Source: Dokdonia sinensis (GTDB lineage Bacteria > Bacteroidota > Bacteroidia > Flavobacteriales > Flavobacteriaceae). From it: a stretch of 64,000 bases of DNA. Where the stretch lies: NCBI RefSeq assembly GCF_003688895.1, contig NZ_REFV01000017.1, forward strand, positions 17,520 through 81,519, in the 5' to 3' direction. The notes under the pieces were generated by a model. That model did not search any database. It was not told the origin of the DNA and saw only the letters and a program-made list of their open reading frames with translations. The first letter of the stretch is position 1. Every line of letters begins with the position of its first letter. Both the position numbers and the translations under genes were made by a program. Below, piece after piece: positions 24,743 to 33,346 of the stretch.

Positions 24743-26356
24743 ATGGCTTCTTACACCCAAGTTACGAAAACGATTTCGTTAAAACCCTACGGGATTGATA
24801 ATGCAACAGTTCATTATCAATTGTCCCCGCAAGAGTTGCACGAGATTACTGTAAATAATGAAATGGGAAAAACAGCTTCTAGTGGCGCTCTTGCTGTAAA
24901 TACTGGAAAATTTACAGGGCGCTCACCGCTGGATAGGTTTATTGTAAGAGATCAAAAAACAGAAGATAAAGTATGGTGGGGAAATATAAATATCCCTTTT
25001 GAGCCGGACGCTTTCGCAAAATTAAAAACCAAGGTAACAGACTATCTCTCAAACAAGGAAATATACGTGAGAGACAGTTATGCCTGTGCGGACGATAAAT
25101 ACAGACTGAACATTCGTGTAATAAACGAATATCCGTGGTCTAATATGTTTGCCTACAATATGTTCCTACGTCCTACCGAAGAAGAACTAGAAAACTTCTC
25201 TCCAGAGTGGACCATCCTGAATGCCCCAGGTTTTATGGCAGACCCAGAAGTGGACGGAACGCGCCAGAGTAACTTTGCCATCCTTTCGTTTACCGAAAAA
25301 ACTATCATTATAGGTGGGACGGGTTACACAGGCGAAATAAAAAAGGGAATCTTTTCTGCGCTTAATTTCATCCTTCCCGTTGAAAAGGAAACAATGCCTA
25401 TGCATTGTAGTGCAAACGTGGGCGAAAATGGAGAAACAGCTATTTTCTTTGGGCTTTCTGGGACAGGGAAAACAACACTCTCTGCAGATCCAGATCGTAA
25501 GCTAATAGGAGATGATGAGCACGGCTGGACAAAGGAAAATACCATCTTTAACTTCGAAGGAGGTTGCTATGCAAAGGTCATCAACCTCTCAGAGGAAAAT
25601 GAACCAGACATTTACAAGGCTATAAAACCAGGAGCAATTCTTGAGAATGTAGTTCTCGATGAGAAAGGAGACGTAAATTTTGCAGATACATCAATTACTC
25701 AAAACACCAGAGTTAGTTACCCGATAGATCACATTAATAATATAAAGGAGCCATCTGTAGGTAAAAACCCTAAGAATATTTTCTTTCTAACGGCAGATGC
25801 TTTTGGTGTTTTACCTCCTATATCTAAACTTTCACCGGGACAGGCGGCATATCACTTCATAAGTGGCTATACTGCTAAGGTTGCGGGTACAGAGGCTGGA
25901 GTTACAGAGCCGCAACCATCGTTTTCGGCGTGTTTTGGAGCACCGTTTATGCCATTGCACCCTACAAAGTATGCAGAGATGCTCAGTAAGAAAATGCAAG
26001 AAGCGGGCGTAAACGTATGGCTTATTAATACAGGATGGACAGGTGGTCCTTATGGTGTCGGATCACGTATGAAGTTAAAATACACAAGAGCGATGATAAG
26101 CGCTGCGATGAACGGCGAGCTTCCTCAAGAAATCTCTCACGAGAACTACCACATACATTCGGTATTTGGAGTGGCGCAACCTAGAACGTGTCCTGGAGTA
26201 CCTACAGATGTGCTTTCTCCTAGAGCGACTTGGAATAACGATAAGGGTTATTATGAAACTGCTCATAAACTGGCCAAATCATTCAAAGAAAACTTCAAGA
26301 AGTTTGAGGAGTACGCTAGTAAAGAGATTATGGACGGTCAACCACCATTGGGATAA
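24743..26356 (+). CDS. pckA: Phosphoenolpyruvate carboxykinase (ATP)
   Basis: 537 residues from the ATG at 24743. Converts oxaloacetate and ATP to PEP and CO2 in gluconeogenesis. The kinase-type P-loop GLSGTGKTTLS, the metal-binding FADTSITQNTR and the C-terminal lid region PPISKLSPGQAAYHFISGYT with KVAGTE are all characteristic of the ATP-type enzyme. An in-frame TTG at 24707 lies within the promoter and is unlikely as start. A terminator follows at 26379. A partial palindrome-like site, GCTTTCGCAAAA, is seen near 25011. Confidence 0.96.
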   Translation: MASYTQVTKTISLKPYGIDNATVHYQLSPQELHEITVNNEMGKTASSGALAVNTGKFTGRSPLDRFIVRDQKTEDKVWWGNINIPFEPDAFAKLKTKVTDYLSNKEIYVRDSYACADDKYRLNIRVINEYPWSNMFAYNMFLRPTEEELENFSPEWTILNAPGFMADPEVDGTRQSNFAILSFTEKTIIIGGTGYTGEIKKGIFSALNFILPVEKETMPMHCSANVGENGETAIFFGLSGTGKTTLSADPDRKLIGDDEHGWTKENTIFNFEGGCYAKVINLSEENEPDIYKAIKPGAILENVVLDEKGDVNFADTSITQNTRVSYPIDHINNIKEPSVGKNPKNIFFLTADAFGVLPPISKLSPGQAAYHFISGYTAKVAGTEAGVTEPQPSFSACFGAPFMPLHPTKYAEMLSKKMQEAGVNVWLINTGWTGGPYGVGSRMKLKYTRAMISAAMNGELPQEISHENYHIHSVFGVAQPRTCPGVPTDVLSPRATWNNDKGYYETAHKLAKSFKENFKKFEEYASKEIMDGQPPLG

Positions 26357-26378
26357 AAATTGAGATTCATATTATAAC

Positions 26379-26413
26379 AAAGCGACACCTAATAAATGGG
26401 TGTCGCTTTTATT
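26379..26413 (+). terminator. Intrinsic terminator of pckA
   Basis: AAAGCGACACC (26379-26389) pairs with GGTGTCGCTTT (26399-26409), followed by TTTATTTT. Strong 11-bp stem, 22 bp after the pckA stop. Confidence 0.9.
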
Positions 26414-26544
26414 TTAGGTGTTTTGTAAAAATCGTTTTAGCGTATCGTAAAAGTGTACTTATCCCCATTCCAATTCTCCAAAGAGTAATTTAGGTATGAA
26501 AATTGCGTTAGAGATAAACCAATGTTTAACTCAAAATTTAAAAA

Positions 26545-27066
26545 ATGAAAAAACTACTTACAATATGCTCAATCTTACTACTATTTTTAACTGCCTGTGA
26601 AGGACCAGCCGGACCCCCAGGTTTTGACGGGTTAGATGGGCAGGACGGGCAAGATGCACCGCTCCCTTCTGTATTTGAAGAAAGTGCGACGTTTAACTAC
26701 GATGCTCCAAATAATGTTTGGATTTCTCAAGTGTTCAGCTTTAATGGTACTATAGATGGGGATGTGTTTTTAACATATCTGGAAATTTCTCCTGGGATAT
26801 TTACGCTAATGCCGGTTAGTATTTTTGATGAATTTGGAGAGTATCAATATGTTTTTGACCACGATATTAATACCGTACAATTACAAATTATAGGAGATAG
26901 CGACCTGTCTACATTGGACGATGAAAGCACAACAAATGTGCCTATACGTATCGCTATTATTCCAGCAGATTTGGTTCGTGGCGCTTCATTTGAAAATTAT
27001 GAAGATTTTGACACCCTGTTGTTTAACCTAGATTTGGATGAAGGCGATATTCAGTTTTTGAATTAA
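26545..27066 (+). CDS. Lipoprotein with short collagen-like segment
   Basis: 173 residues. Signal with lipobox LLFLTAC, then six Gly-X-Y triplets (GPAGPPGFDGLDGQDGQD) at about 20-37, then a beta-rich domain ending in a strongly acidic tail. A collagen-like stalk joined to a small globular domain recurs in Flavobacteriaceae lipoproteins. Function is unknown; it is probably exposed at the cell surface. It is monocistronic, with a terminator at 27135. Confidence 0.85.
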   Translation: MKKLLTICSILLLFLTACEGPAGPPGFDGLDGQDGQDAPLPSVFEESATFNYDAPNNVWISQVFSFNGTIDGDVFLTYLEISPGIFTLMPVSIFDEFGEYQYVFDHDINTVQLQIIGDSDLSTLDDESTTNVPIRIAIIPADLVRGASFENYEDFDTLLFNLDLDEGDIQFLN

Positions 27067-27134
27067 CAAACTGGTTTCTGTTCGGGCGCAGTCTTGAACC
27101 TTATGACCTATGTTTGTAAAAAGAATTAACGTAT

Positions 27135-27174
27135 AAAAAGCAAGGAGCTGAGAAATCAACTTCTTGCTTTTTTA
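27135..27174. terminator. Bidirectional terminator overlapping the EamA gene 3' end
   Basis: AAAAAGCAAG (27135-27144) pairs with CTTGCTTTTT (27163-27172) and is followed by T-run on the plus strand. The right arm lies within the last codons (KKAR) of the convergent EamA gene, so a coding tail doubles as terminator stem. Confidence 0.75.
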
Positions 27175-28043
27175 CTTCTATTTCCTAAGTAAACCCCCGT
27201 GATTATAATCAGTGCAGCAAGGAATTGTAGGAATGTAAAGATTTCTCCATCCAGTAAGCCCCATGTAACAGACACGATAGGCATAAGATAGGTGACAGAG
27301 GAAGCAAATACTGGATCACTTATCTGGACGAGTTTATTGAACATCACCTTTGCCGCAGCCGTCCCAAAAATTGAGAGAATCAGTATATACCCAATCGAGG
27401 TTTGTAAAGTCGAATCTGTACCAAGTGGCAATTCAAAAAAATCTGTTGAAAAAAGAATGCCGAGTGCGGGAATGATAAGAAAAAGAAAATTCCCTAGTGC
27501 GATAGCCATCGCGCTTACATCTTGAAGATGGCGCTTTATAATATTTACATTTATAGCGTAAAGACAGGCCGCCGCAATAACCAGTAAGGCGTAATAGTAG
27601 TTTTGATCAGGGTTGACTCTTGCACCTATGAGAATTAGAGCTACGGCTCCAGCAAGCCCAAGAAGCACGCCAAGAAACTGTTGTTTAATAAACCGTGCTC
27701 CAAAAAATAGAATACCAAATATAAAAGCCAAAAGAGGAACACTAGAGTTGAGAATTGCGGCAATGGCACTATCTATTTCGGTTTCTGCATAAGCAAATAA
27801 GAATACGGGGATTCCAGTTCCCAAAATACCAGAAATGAGCACCCATTTCCACTCTTGTTTCTTGATTGTTTTAAGACTTTTCCAGCCAGCGATACCCAGA
27901 ACAGCTGCAGAGAAAAGAATTCGTAAAGCACCTAGTTGCAAGGGAGTTAGTCCTACGAGCCCTTTCTTAATCAAAATAAATGAACTTCCCCAAATAACCG
28001 AAAGAACAATGAGGTAAATCCACTTAAGACTACTGTTTTGCAT
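27156..28043 (-). CDS. EamA/DMT family transporter
   Basis: 295 residues from the ATG at 28043, with about ten membrane segments arranged as two EamA repeats. WGSSFILIKKGLVGLTPLQLG and the second-half VTWGLLDGEIFTFLQF are typical of this drug/metabolite exporter superfamily. Substrate cannot be predicted. A TTG at 28064 would add seven residues. The C-terminus (NRSKKARS) is encoded by the terminator stem of the convergent lipoprotein gene. Confidence 0.88.
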   Translation of the reverse strand: MQNSSLKWIYLIVLSVIWGSSFILIKKGLVGLTPLQLGALRILFSAAVLGIAGWKSLKTIKKQEWKWVLISGILGTGIPVFLFAYAETEIDSAIAAILNSSVPLLAFIFGILFFGARFIKQQFLGVLLGLAGAVALILIGARVNPDQNYYYALLVIAAACLYAINVNIIKRHLQDVSAMAIALGNFLFLIIPALGILFSTDFFELPLGTDSTLQTSIGYILILSIFGTAAAKVMFNKLVQISDPVFASSVTYLMPIVSVTWGLLDGEIFTFLQFLAALIIITGVYLGNRSKKARS

Positions 28044-28169
28044 AGCAACATTTAGAAAGCGCAAAGTTGCAGATTAATAACGTAAAATAATCGCAAATTT
28101 TAAAAATTCAGAAGTTTAGGTTGTTCTTAAAATTTAGGTGCTGTATGCCTTTTTAATAAATAATAGTAC

Positions 28170-28183
28170 GCTTTCGCGAAAGC
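28170..28183. repeat. 14-bp palindrome GCTTTCGCGAAAGC
   Basis: Perfect copy extended to TACGCTTTCGCGAAAGCGTA, between the EamA gene start and the dinB stop. Confidence 0.9.
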
Positions 28184-28203
28184 GTAACCCAAAAACGTAG
28201 CAC

Positions 28204-29310
28204 CTAAAATTCAAACTTTACTTGCACGTCAATGGGTTTTTCCTTTTTAGATTTTTCTTTTTTCTTATCCTCCGTATTGAGATTTGAAAGGGAAATCCCT
28301 AGGAGCCGAACACTATTCTCCATCTTCTCTTGATACAATAAGTCTTTTGCCGTTTCTAAAATCACATCCTTCGACCGAACATAATAATCTAGCGTTTTAG
28401 ACCTGGTTTTAAGTGTAAAATCTGAATATTTGATTTTTAGCGTAATGGTCTTTCCAGCCACTTCGCTTTTTGCAAGTCGGCGAGCGACTTCTTCGGCGAT
28501 GTGGTCTAGCTTCTCCAGCATAAAAATCTCAGAAGTGATATTTTCTCTAAAGGTCCTTTCGGCGGCGAGGGATTTCCTGATTCGGTTGGGTTTTACCTGA
28601 CTGTGCTGGATGCCACGTACGATATCATAATAATAAACCCCGCTTTTTCCAAAGTTCTCACCAAGCCACTCCTTAGTTTTGCTTTTTAAATCCATTCCGG
28701 TAAAAATGCCTTTGAGGTACATTTTCTCTGCAGTCTTTTTACCTATCCCGTAAAATTTACGGATATCTAACTGTTCCAGAAATTCAATCACCTCTTCTGG
28801 AGGTATGGTTTTCTGACCGTTCGGTTTATTGATGTCGCTAGCAACTTTGGCGATAAATTTATTAATGCTTATTCCCGCGCTGGCATTGAGACCTGTTTCT
28901 TCTTTAATGCGTTGGCGTACCCAAGACGCTATAACCGTAGCACTAGGCATACCGACTTTATTTTCGGTAACGTCCAGATAAGCTTCATCTAATGATAAGG
29001 GCTCGACTAAATCAGTAAATTCATAGAAGACAGCGCGTATCTGGTCTGAGACTTGGCGGTAACGCTCAAAGTTGGTTCGCACAAAAATGAGGTCAGGGCA
29101 AAGTTTTCGCGCAAGCGCACCCGCCATCGCACTACGTACTCCGTATTTACGCGCCTCATAACTCGCTGCGCTCACTACCCCACGCTCTCCACCACCACCC
29201 ACAGCAATAGGTTTCCCACGTAAGTCGGGATTGTCCAGTTGCTCTACAGACGCGTAAAACGCGTCCATATCTACGTGGATAATCTTGCGTATGTGAAGGG
29301 TTTCTTGCAC
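28204..29310 (-). CDS. dinB: DNA polymerase IV (Y-family translesion polymerase)
   Basis: 368 residues from a GTG at 29310. IIHVDMDAFYASVEQLDNPDL and LSLDEAYLDVT carry the catalytic acidic residues of Y-family palms. ISINKFIAKVASDINKPNGQ is the thumb, and a little-finger domain follows, ending in a Lys-rich tail. No clear beta-clamp-binding motif was identified in the tail. Frames open further upstream to 29421 overlap the divergent antitoxin promoter, so I chose the start near the family N-terminus. A palindrome variant (GTTTTCGCGCAAGC, 29103-29116) falls inside. Confidence 0.93.
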   Translation of the reverse strand: MQETLHIRKIIHVDMDAFYASVEQLDNPDLRGKPIAVGGGGERGVVSAASYEARKYGVRSAMAGALARKLCPDLIFVRTNFERYRQVSDQIRAVFYEFTDLVEPLSLDEAYLDVTENKVGMPSATVIASWVRQRIKEETGLNASAGISINKFIAKVASDINKPNGQKTIPPEEVIEFLEQLDIRKFYGIGKKTAEKMYLKGIFTGMDLKSKTKEWLGENFGKSGVYYYDIVRGIQHSQVKPNRIRKSLAAERTFRENITSEIFMLEKLDHIAEEVARRLAKSEVAGKTITLKIKYSDFTLKTRSKTLDYYVRSKDVILETAKDLLYQEKMENSVRLLGISLSNLNTEDKKKEKSKKEKPIDVQVKFEF

Positions 29311-29344
29311 GGTTACAAGGTACGAAGCGCGGTAAAATAATTTG

Positions 29345-29352
29345 TATATTTG
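29345..29352 (+). promoter_or_regulatory. TAnnTTTG promoter box before toxin-antitoxin pair
   Basis: TATATTTG matches the -7 box and ends 3 bp before the antitoxin ATG, leaving a nearly leaderless mRNA. No good -33 box is seen. Confidence 0.35.
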
Positions 29353-29355
29353 GGT

Positions 29356-29586
29356 ATGGCAGATGAATCCGAAAATAGAAAAAAACAACTCAAGGATGTG
29401 GCTCTGGCTATTGAAGAGCAAATAGCCATTGATACAGATAACCGACTGAAGGAGGAATCAACCATCTTTGAACCAAGAATCTCTGATGCCGAATGGCATA
29501 AAATCAAAATTGGTCTCGCTCAAGCAAATGAAGGATTAGGAATTTCTAGAGAAGAAGCTCGCAAAGTTTATGAGCGATTTTTATAA
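29356..29586 (+). CDS. Putative antitoxin of a type II toxin-antitoxin pair
   Basis: 76 residues from the ATG at 29356, helical and charged. The last part EEARKVYERFL overlaps the start of a ParE-like toxin gene by 17 bp, the usual arrangement. I do not recognise a DNA-binding fold with certainty. The role is inferred from the partner, size and overlap. A TTG at 29350 would add two residues. Confidence 0.65.
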   Translation: MADESENRKKQLKDVALAIEEQIAIDTDNRLKEESTIFEPRISDAEWHKIKIGLAQANEGLGISREEARKVYERFL

Positions 29587-29878
29587 GGTTATTTGGCTCC
29601 CACAAGCGTTAGAAGATTATCACGACACGCTTAGCGATCTGGAACTGTATTGGACTTCAGAAATTGTTATGAGATTAGCACTAGAAGTCGAAAAAACACT
29701 TGATTTACTAGAGCAAAACCCTCATATTTTTCAAGTAGCAGACGAGGCTGAAGACATACGACGTGCCGTCGTCCTAAAGCTTAACAAAATATACTATCGC
29801 ATAAACTCAGACCGAACGATAGATATTTTATCATTCTTCCCAAGTAGAAATGACCCAAATGACCTCACCCTCAAATAA
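29570..29878 (+). CDS. RelE/ParE-superfamily toxin
   Basis: 102 residues. YKVIWLPQALEDYHDTLSDL starts the ParE fold, followed by a helix-rich middle (EVEKTLDLLEQNPHIF) and RRAVVLKLNKIYYRINSD, then ILSFFPSRNDP at the C-terminus, where the conserved Arg lies. Overlap with both neighbours (17 bp upstream, 29 bp downstream) puts it in one tight transcript with the antitoxin and the NAD(P)-binding protein. Target (gyrase or ribosome-bound mRNA) cannot be told. Confidence 0.8.
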   Translation: MSDFYKVIWLPQALEDYHDTLSDLELYWTSEIVMRLALEVEKTLDLLEQNPHIFQVADEAEDIRRAVVLKLNKIYYRINSDRTIDILSFFPSRNDPNDLTLK

Positions 29879-30542
29879 GAAAACCGCAATCATCCTAGGC
29901 GCCACCGGACTCACTGGCGGACTTCTCACGGAGTTACTGTTAAAAGATTCCGCTTTCGCGAAAGTAAAAATCCTCACCCGTCGTCCTACACATTTTAAAC
30001 ACGAAAAGGTGGAAGAAATCATCTGTAATCTGCTGGACGTTTCTACGTTTGAAGAGCATTTTACGGGTGACGTTGTCTTTTGTTGCATTGGGACGACCAA
30101 AGCAAAAACACCAGACAAAGAAAAGTACCACGCCATAGATTATGGCATTCCCATCAATACTGCGCAACTTGCCAAAGCAAACGGTATCAAAATCTATATG
30201 GTCGTTTCCTCTATGGGAACTTCGGCCAAGAGTCCGTTTTTCTATGTGCGAACCAAAGGAGAAATGGAACGTGATCTTTTAAAGGTTGGAATTACAAATA
30301 CTTTTATCATAAAACCCGCCTTTATCAACGGTCGCCCAGATGATGACCGAAAAGGAGAAAAATGGCTTAAAAGAATGATGGCTGTGATGGACTTTTTTAT
30401 GGTAGGCCCGCTCAAAAAATGGAAATCTACCCAAGCCGAGGATATCGCCAGAGCAATGGCACAACTCGCTAAAAGTCCCGAAGACCACCCCAACATCGAA
30501 AACCAAGAAATCAAGTCCCTTAGCCTTGCCTACCGAGTTTGA
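29850..30542 (+). CDS. NAD(P)-binding Rossmann oxidoreductase (atypical SDR)
   Basis: 230 residues. IILGATGLTGGLLTELLL is the dinucleotide-binding glycine loop of atypical short-chain dehydrogenases, and VVFCCIGTTKAKT and VSSMGTSAKS follow. The layout resembles HTATIP2/YbjT-like NAD(P)H-binding proteins, which often lack a full catalytic triad. It overlaps the toxin gene by 29 bp and the next VOC gene by 17 bp. A palindrome-derived segment (29951-29964, one mismatch) encodes AFAKV close to the first loop. The ATG at 29859 is an alternative start. Confidence 0.82.
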   Translation: MTQMTSPSNKKTAIILGATGLTGGLLTELLLKDSAFAKVKILTRRPTHFKHEKVEEIICNLLDVSTFEEHFTGDVVFCCIGTTKAKTPDKEKYHAIDYGIPINTAQLAKANGIKIYMVVSSMGTSAKSPFFYVRTKGEMERDLLKVGITNTFIIKPAFINGRPDDDRKGEKWLKRMMAVMDFFMVGPLKKWKSTQAEDIARAMAQLAKSPEDHPNIENQEIKSLSLAYRV

Positions 30543-30909
30543 ACATATCACCATCCCGTCTAAAAATCTCGATGTGTCCATATCATTTTACACGGCGCTT
30601 GGGATGCAACTCATCGAACACGAGCCACGGCATCACGCACATTTTGAAAACCTCGAACACCAGGTGATTTTTACGGCATACTACAATGAAAAGCGACCTG
30701 ATTATGAGGTTAAAGTGTATTTTGAGACAAGCGATATTGAAAAAATAGAATTACGCTTTCGCGAAAGCGCTAACGAAATAAGCGTCATAAAAGATTGGGG
30801 AGGAAAAGAACTTAAACTCACAGACCCAGACGGAAATCACGTAATTTTATACCAGAAACTTTCGGCAGACATTGTTCCGCCGTGGCACGCACAAACAAAT
30901 GAATCTTAA
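30526..30909 (+). CDS. VOC (glyoxalase-like) protein, first of tandem pair
   Basis: 127 residues from a TTG at 30526. One VOC module of paired beta-alpha-beta-beta-beta: EHITIPSKNLDVSISFYTALG and a C-terminal LTDPDGNHVILYQKL, where the metal-site region of the family lies. Whether it binds metal is unclear. A perfect palindrome (30755-30768) encodes LRFRES at a loop. The following VOC gene has the palindrome at the matching place. The protein overlaps its neighbours by 17 and 11 bp. Confidence 0.8.
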   Translation: MPTEFEHITIPSKNLDVSISFYTALGMQLIEHEPRHHAHFENLEHQVIFTAYYNEKRPDYEVKVYFETSDIEKIELRFRESANEISVIKDWGGKELKLTDPDGNHVILYQKLSADIVPPWHAQTNES

Positions 30910-31276
30910 CCAAATAACCGTCCCATCCCTTGACCTAGAAAAGTCGGTTGCTTTTTACAAAACTTTGGGCTTAAAACTCATTGTAGATGCCCTACCGCGC
31001 TACGCTCGCTTCGAATGTCCCGATGGCGATGCGACGTTTTCGGTTCATTTGGTTGATAAATTATCTGAAGGTGACGGCATAAGTATCTATTTTGAAACGG
31101 AAACGCTGGATGAAGATGTGTTACGCTTTCGCGAAAGCGGACTCACCTTTGACCTACTCCCTAAGGACCAATCGTGGCTTTGGCGAGAAGCAAGGCTCAA
31201 TGACCCCGACGGAAACCAGATAATTCTTTATTTTGCAGGAGACAATCGTAAGAATCCGCCGTGGCGTATTAATTAA
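30899..31276 (+). CDS. VOC (glyoxalase-like) protein, second of tandem pair
   Basis: 125 residues from the ATG at 30899, 11 bp inside the end of the first VOC gene. ITVPSLDLEKSVAFYKTLGL and LNDPDGNQIILYF give one VOC module. It is a diverged duplicate of its neighbour: the segment VYFETSDIEKIELRFRESA there aligns with IYFETETLDEDVLRFRESG here, including the palindrome (31125-31138). The pair may form a heterodimer. Substrate unknown. Confidence 0.8.
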   Translation: MNLNQITVPSLDLEKSVAFYKTLGLKLIVDALPRYARFECPDGDATFSVHLVDKLSEGDGISIYFETETLDEDVLRFRESGLTFDLLPKDQSWLWREARLNDPDGNQIILYFAGDNRKNPPWRIN

Positions 31277-31306
31277 ATCTAAAGAATCTGGTAAAGGACT
31301 GTTCAT

Positions 31307-31774
31307 ATGCATGAGATAGAACGTAAATTTTTGGTTAATTCAGATGCTTTTAAACTGGGAGCCCACACCAGCACGCGCATCAGACAAGGTTACCTCAGTA
31401 CCGACCCAGCACGCACTGTAAGAGTGCGCACCAGAGGAAAAAAAGCCTATCTCACTATAAAAGGAAAATCAAACGTGAGCGGAACTACAAGAGTTGAGGT
31501 GGAGGAGGAAATCGCTTTCGCGAAAGCGGAAACCCTACTCACATTATGTTTACCAGGCATCATAGACAAAACCCGCTACGAAGTAAAAGCTGGCAAACAC
31601 GTTTGGGAAATAGACGAATTTTACGGTGCAAACCAAGGCCTCACCATCGCCGAAATCGAGTTAGCAACCGAAGAGGAGGACTTCATAAAACCTTCTTGGC
31701 TAGGTGCCGAAGTCACAGGAGAGAATAAGTATTACAATTCGCAATTGAGTTTAAAACCCTTTTCTTTGTGGTAA
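31307..31774 (+). CDS. CYTH domain phosphatase
   Basis: 155 residues. The signature EIERKFLV at residues 3-10 and alternating charged strand pairs (RTVRVRTRGKKAYLTIKGK, TRVEVEEEI) build the CYTH tunnel of class IV adenylate cyclases, thiamine triphosphatases and inorganic triphosphatases. Bacterial single-domain forms usually hydrolyse triphosphate. A perfect palindrome (31514-31527) encodes IAFAKAE. The C-terminus is typical (NKYYNSQLSLKPF). Confidence 0.87.
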   Translation: MHEIERKFLVNSDAFKLGAHTSTRIRQGYLSTDPARTVRVRTRGKKAYLTIKGKSNVSGTTRVEVEEEIAFAKAETLLTLCLPGIIDKTRYEVKAGKHVWEIDEFYGANQGLTIAEIELATEEEDFIKPSWLGAEVTGENKYYNSQLSLKPFSLW

Positions 31775-31832
31775 GCTGTGCTTTCGAGAACTACCGTATG
31801 AAGATTAACTGAACAAAGATTATATAAATAAT

Positions 31833-32321
31833 ATGATGAAGACACTTTACATACTTCTTATTACATTCTTAGCAGTAAGCTGTCAATACAACACCGAACC
31901 AGCAAATGTTTGGGTTGAAGAGGAAACTACAATCTCTAAAGCCCAACAAATCGCTCAACTCAAAGCCGATGGTTTTGAAATCTGGGATTATGTAGATGAA
32001 GCAACGAGTGACACCATTATTATGCAACAATATTTTATGGTATTCTTAAAGAGTGGCCCTAACCGTGACCAACCCAATGCGCAAGCAGATAGTCTTCAGA
32101 ATCTACATATGGAGCATTTAGGAAGAATGTATGAAAAAGGCTACGCAGATATTTCGGGGCCCTTTGGCGACGACGGCGACCTTCGCGGAATAACCATTTA
32201 CAATGTGCCAACTCTAAAAATGGCAGATAGCCTAGCAAACCTAGACCCAATGGTAAAAGCAGGAAGACTTGCCATAGAAATCAAACCGTGGTGGGCAGGG
32301 AAAGGATATCCCTTGCGTTAG
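31833..32321 (+). CDS. YciI-domain lipoprotein
   Basis: 162 residues with a lipoprotein signal ending FLAVSC. Residues about 70-150 carry a YciI-like ferredoxin fold (YFMVFLKSGPNRDQ, HLGRMYEKGYADISGPFGDD, MADSLANLDPMVKAGRLAIEIKPWW). YciI proteins are normally cytosolic, so a lipid-anchored form is unusual but seen in Bacteroidota. The stop overlaps that of the convergent RES gene by 4 bp (TTAG at 32318-32321). Confidence 0.78.
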   Translation: MMKTLYILLITFLAVSCQYNTEPANVWVEEETTISKAQQIAQLKADGFEIWDYVDEATSDTIIMQQYFMVFLKSGPNRDQPNAQADSLQNLHMEHLGRMYEKGYADISGPFGDDGDLRGITIYNVPTLKMADSLANLDPMVKAGRLAIEIKPWWAGKGYPLR

Positions 32322-32779
32322 TCACCTTTGATGAGTCTCGTATCAAAAAATACAGGCTCAGTCTCTATGATTTCTATCTGATGGTAATCTGTATGGGAAA
32401 CATCAAAAACCAAAACCGCATCTTTACTATTTATGGCAGACGGTACGCTGATGCCGTGAAACCCTTCTTTAAAATAAGTGAGCATAAGATGCTGTAACAT
32501 CTTGTAGTGTAAAGGCAGTTGCCATTGCTTAGGTAAATCGGTAGTATTTATAGTCTTGATTTTAAAATGGTCAGGTATCTCAATAGTGAGTAATCGCTGT
32601 GGAGCCCTGAGCAAATCTACATCCGTATGTACCAGTTTTTCAAGTAATGCCAGCGATGAATTTTCGGCGGTATAGAGGACTGCGGTTCCTTTGGGATTCC
32701 ACCTTCCACCCCATTTTCGCGCGCCCTCACCGCTTAAATCTGATGCATAACGAGGAGGGACAACTCTATACACTTTCAT
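32318..32779 (-). CDS. RES-domain toxin (NAD+-degrading family)
   Basis: 153 residues with the RES domain: the Arg in KVYRVVPPRYA, the Tyr and Glu in RWNPKGTAVLYTAENSSLALLE, and the Ser in GFHGISVPSAI are the family landmarks. RES toxins degrade or phosphorolyse NAD+, causing growth arrest. It lies 1 bp after the upstream Xre antitoxin gene, so the two form a RES-Xre type II toxin-antitoxin module. This is the third toxin-antitoxin module within about 21 kb. Confidence 0.92.
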   Translation of the reverse strand: MKVYRVVPPRYASDLSGEGARKWGGRWNPKGTAVLYTAENSSLALLEKLVHTDVDLLRAPQRLLTIEIPDHFKIKTINTTDLPKQWQLPLHYKMLQHLMLTYFKEGFHGISVPSAINSKDAVLVFDVSHTDYHQIEIIETEPVFFDTRLIKGD

Positions 32780-32780
32780 A

Positions 32781-33287
32781 TTACGCAGGAATGCCGTGTT
32801 CTATACGTCCAAGAAGGGTTTTTACAGTCTGGATGCCATAATTTGTATCAAGAAGCGATAGTGGTGTTTTATCACCCAAGGCATATCGGGGACGCTCTAA
32901 CCATTTTCTGAAAGCACTCCTGTCGCCAAAAACTTCCCAACCTTGCTCATAGAGAAGTGACAGCTCGAGCACCTTTTCTGTCTGACTGGTGGTGAGGCGT
33001 TTTTTTTCCTTATGTATGCGGTCTATCGTACGGTCTGATATATGTAATATATCGGCGAGTTGTTTTTTTGAAAGATTAAAAGCACTCTCTGCAATCTTAA
33101 ATTTTTTATATGGTAATCCCTCTCTAGAAACGTGTACAAGTTTTAAGATAGAGGAGTCATCTAGCTGATACCCCTCATAAAGCATTGCCGGTTCTAACAC
33201 AGCTGACTGCTCCGGCGTGACATCACTTCCTGAAACCAACTGGGGAATGAGACCTTTTTCTTCGGATATTTCTGTATCGTATCGCAT
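32781..33287 (-). CDS. Xre/MbcA/ParS-type antitoxin of RES-Xre module
   Basis: 168 residues. An Xre-like HTH (about 55-115, NLSKKQLADILHISDRTIDRIH) is followed by a DUF2384 toxin-binding domain (KVLELSLLYEQGWEVFGDRS, FRKWLERPRYALGDKTPLSLL). This is the standard antitoxin partner of RES toxins and usually represses the operon. The gene spans 32781-33287 and lies directly upstream of the RES toxin. Confidence 0.92.
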   Translation of the reverse strand: MRYDTEISEEKGLIPQLVSGSDVTPEQSAVLEPAMLYEGYQLDDSSILKLVHVSREGLPYKKFKIAESAFNLSKKQLADILHISDRTIDRIHKEKKRLTTSQTEKVLELSLLYEQGWEVFGDRSAFRKWLERPRYALGDKTPLSLLDTNYGIQTVKTLLGRIEHGIPA

Positions 33288-33346
33288 AACTCTCTGTCTT
33301 TACACAAAGATATGAATTTTGTCTTAAATATAACGACAATTTTACA

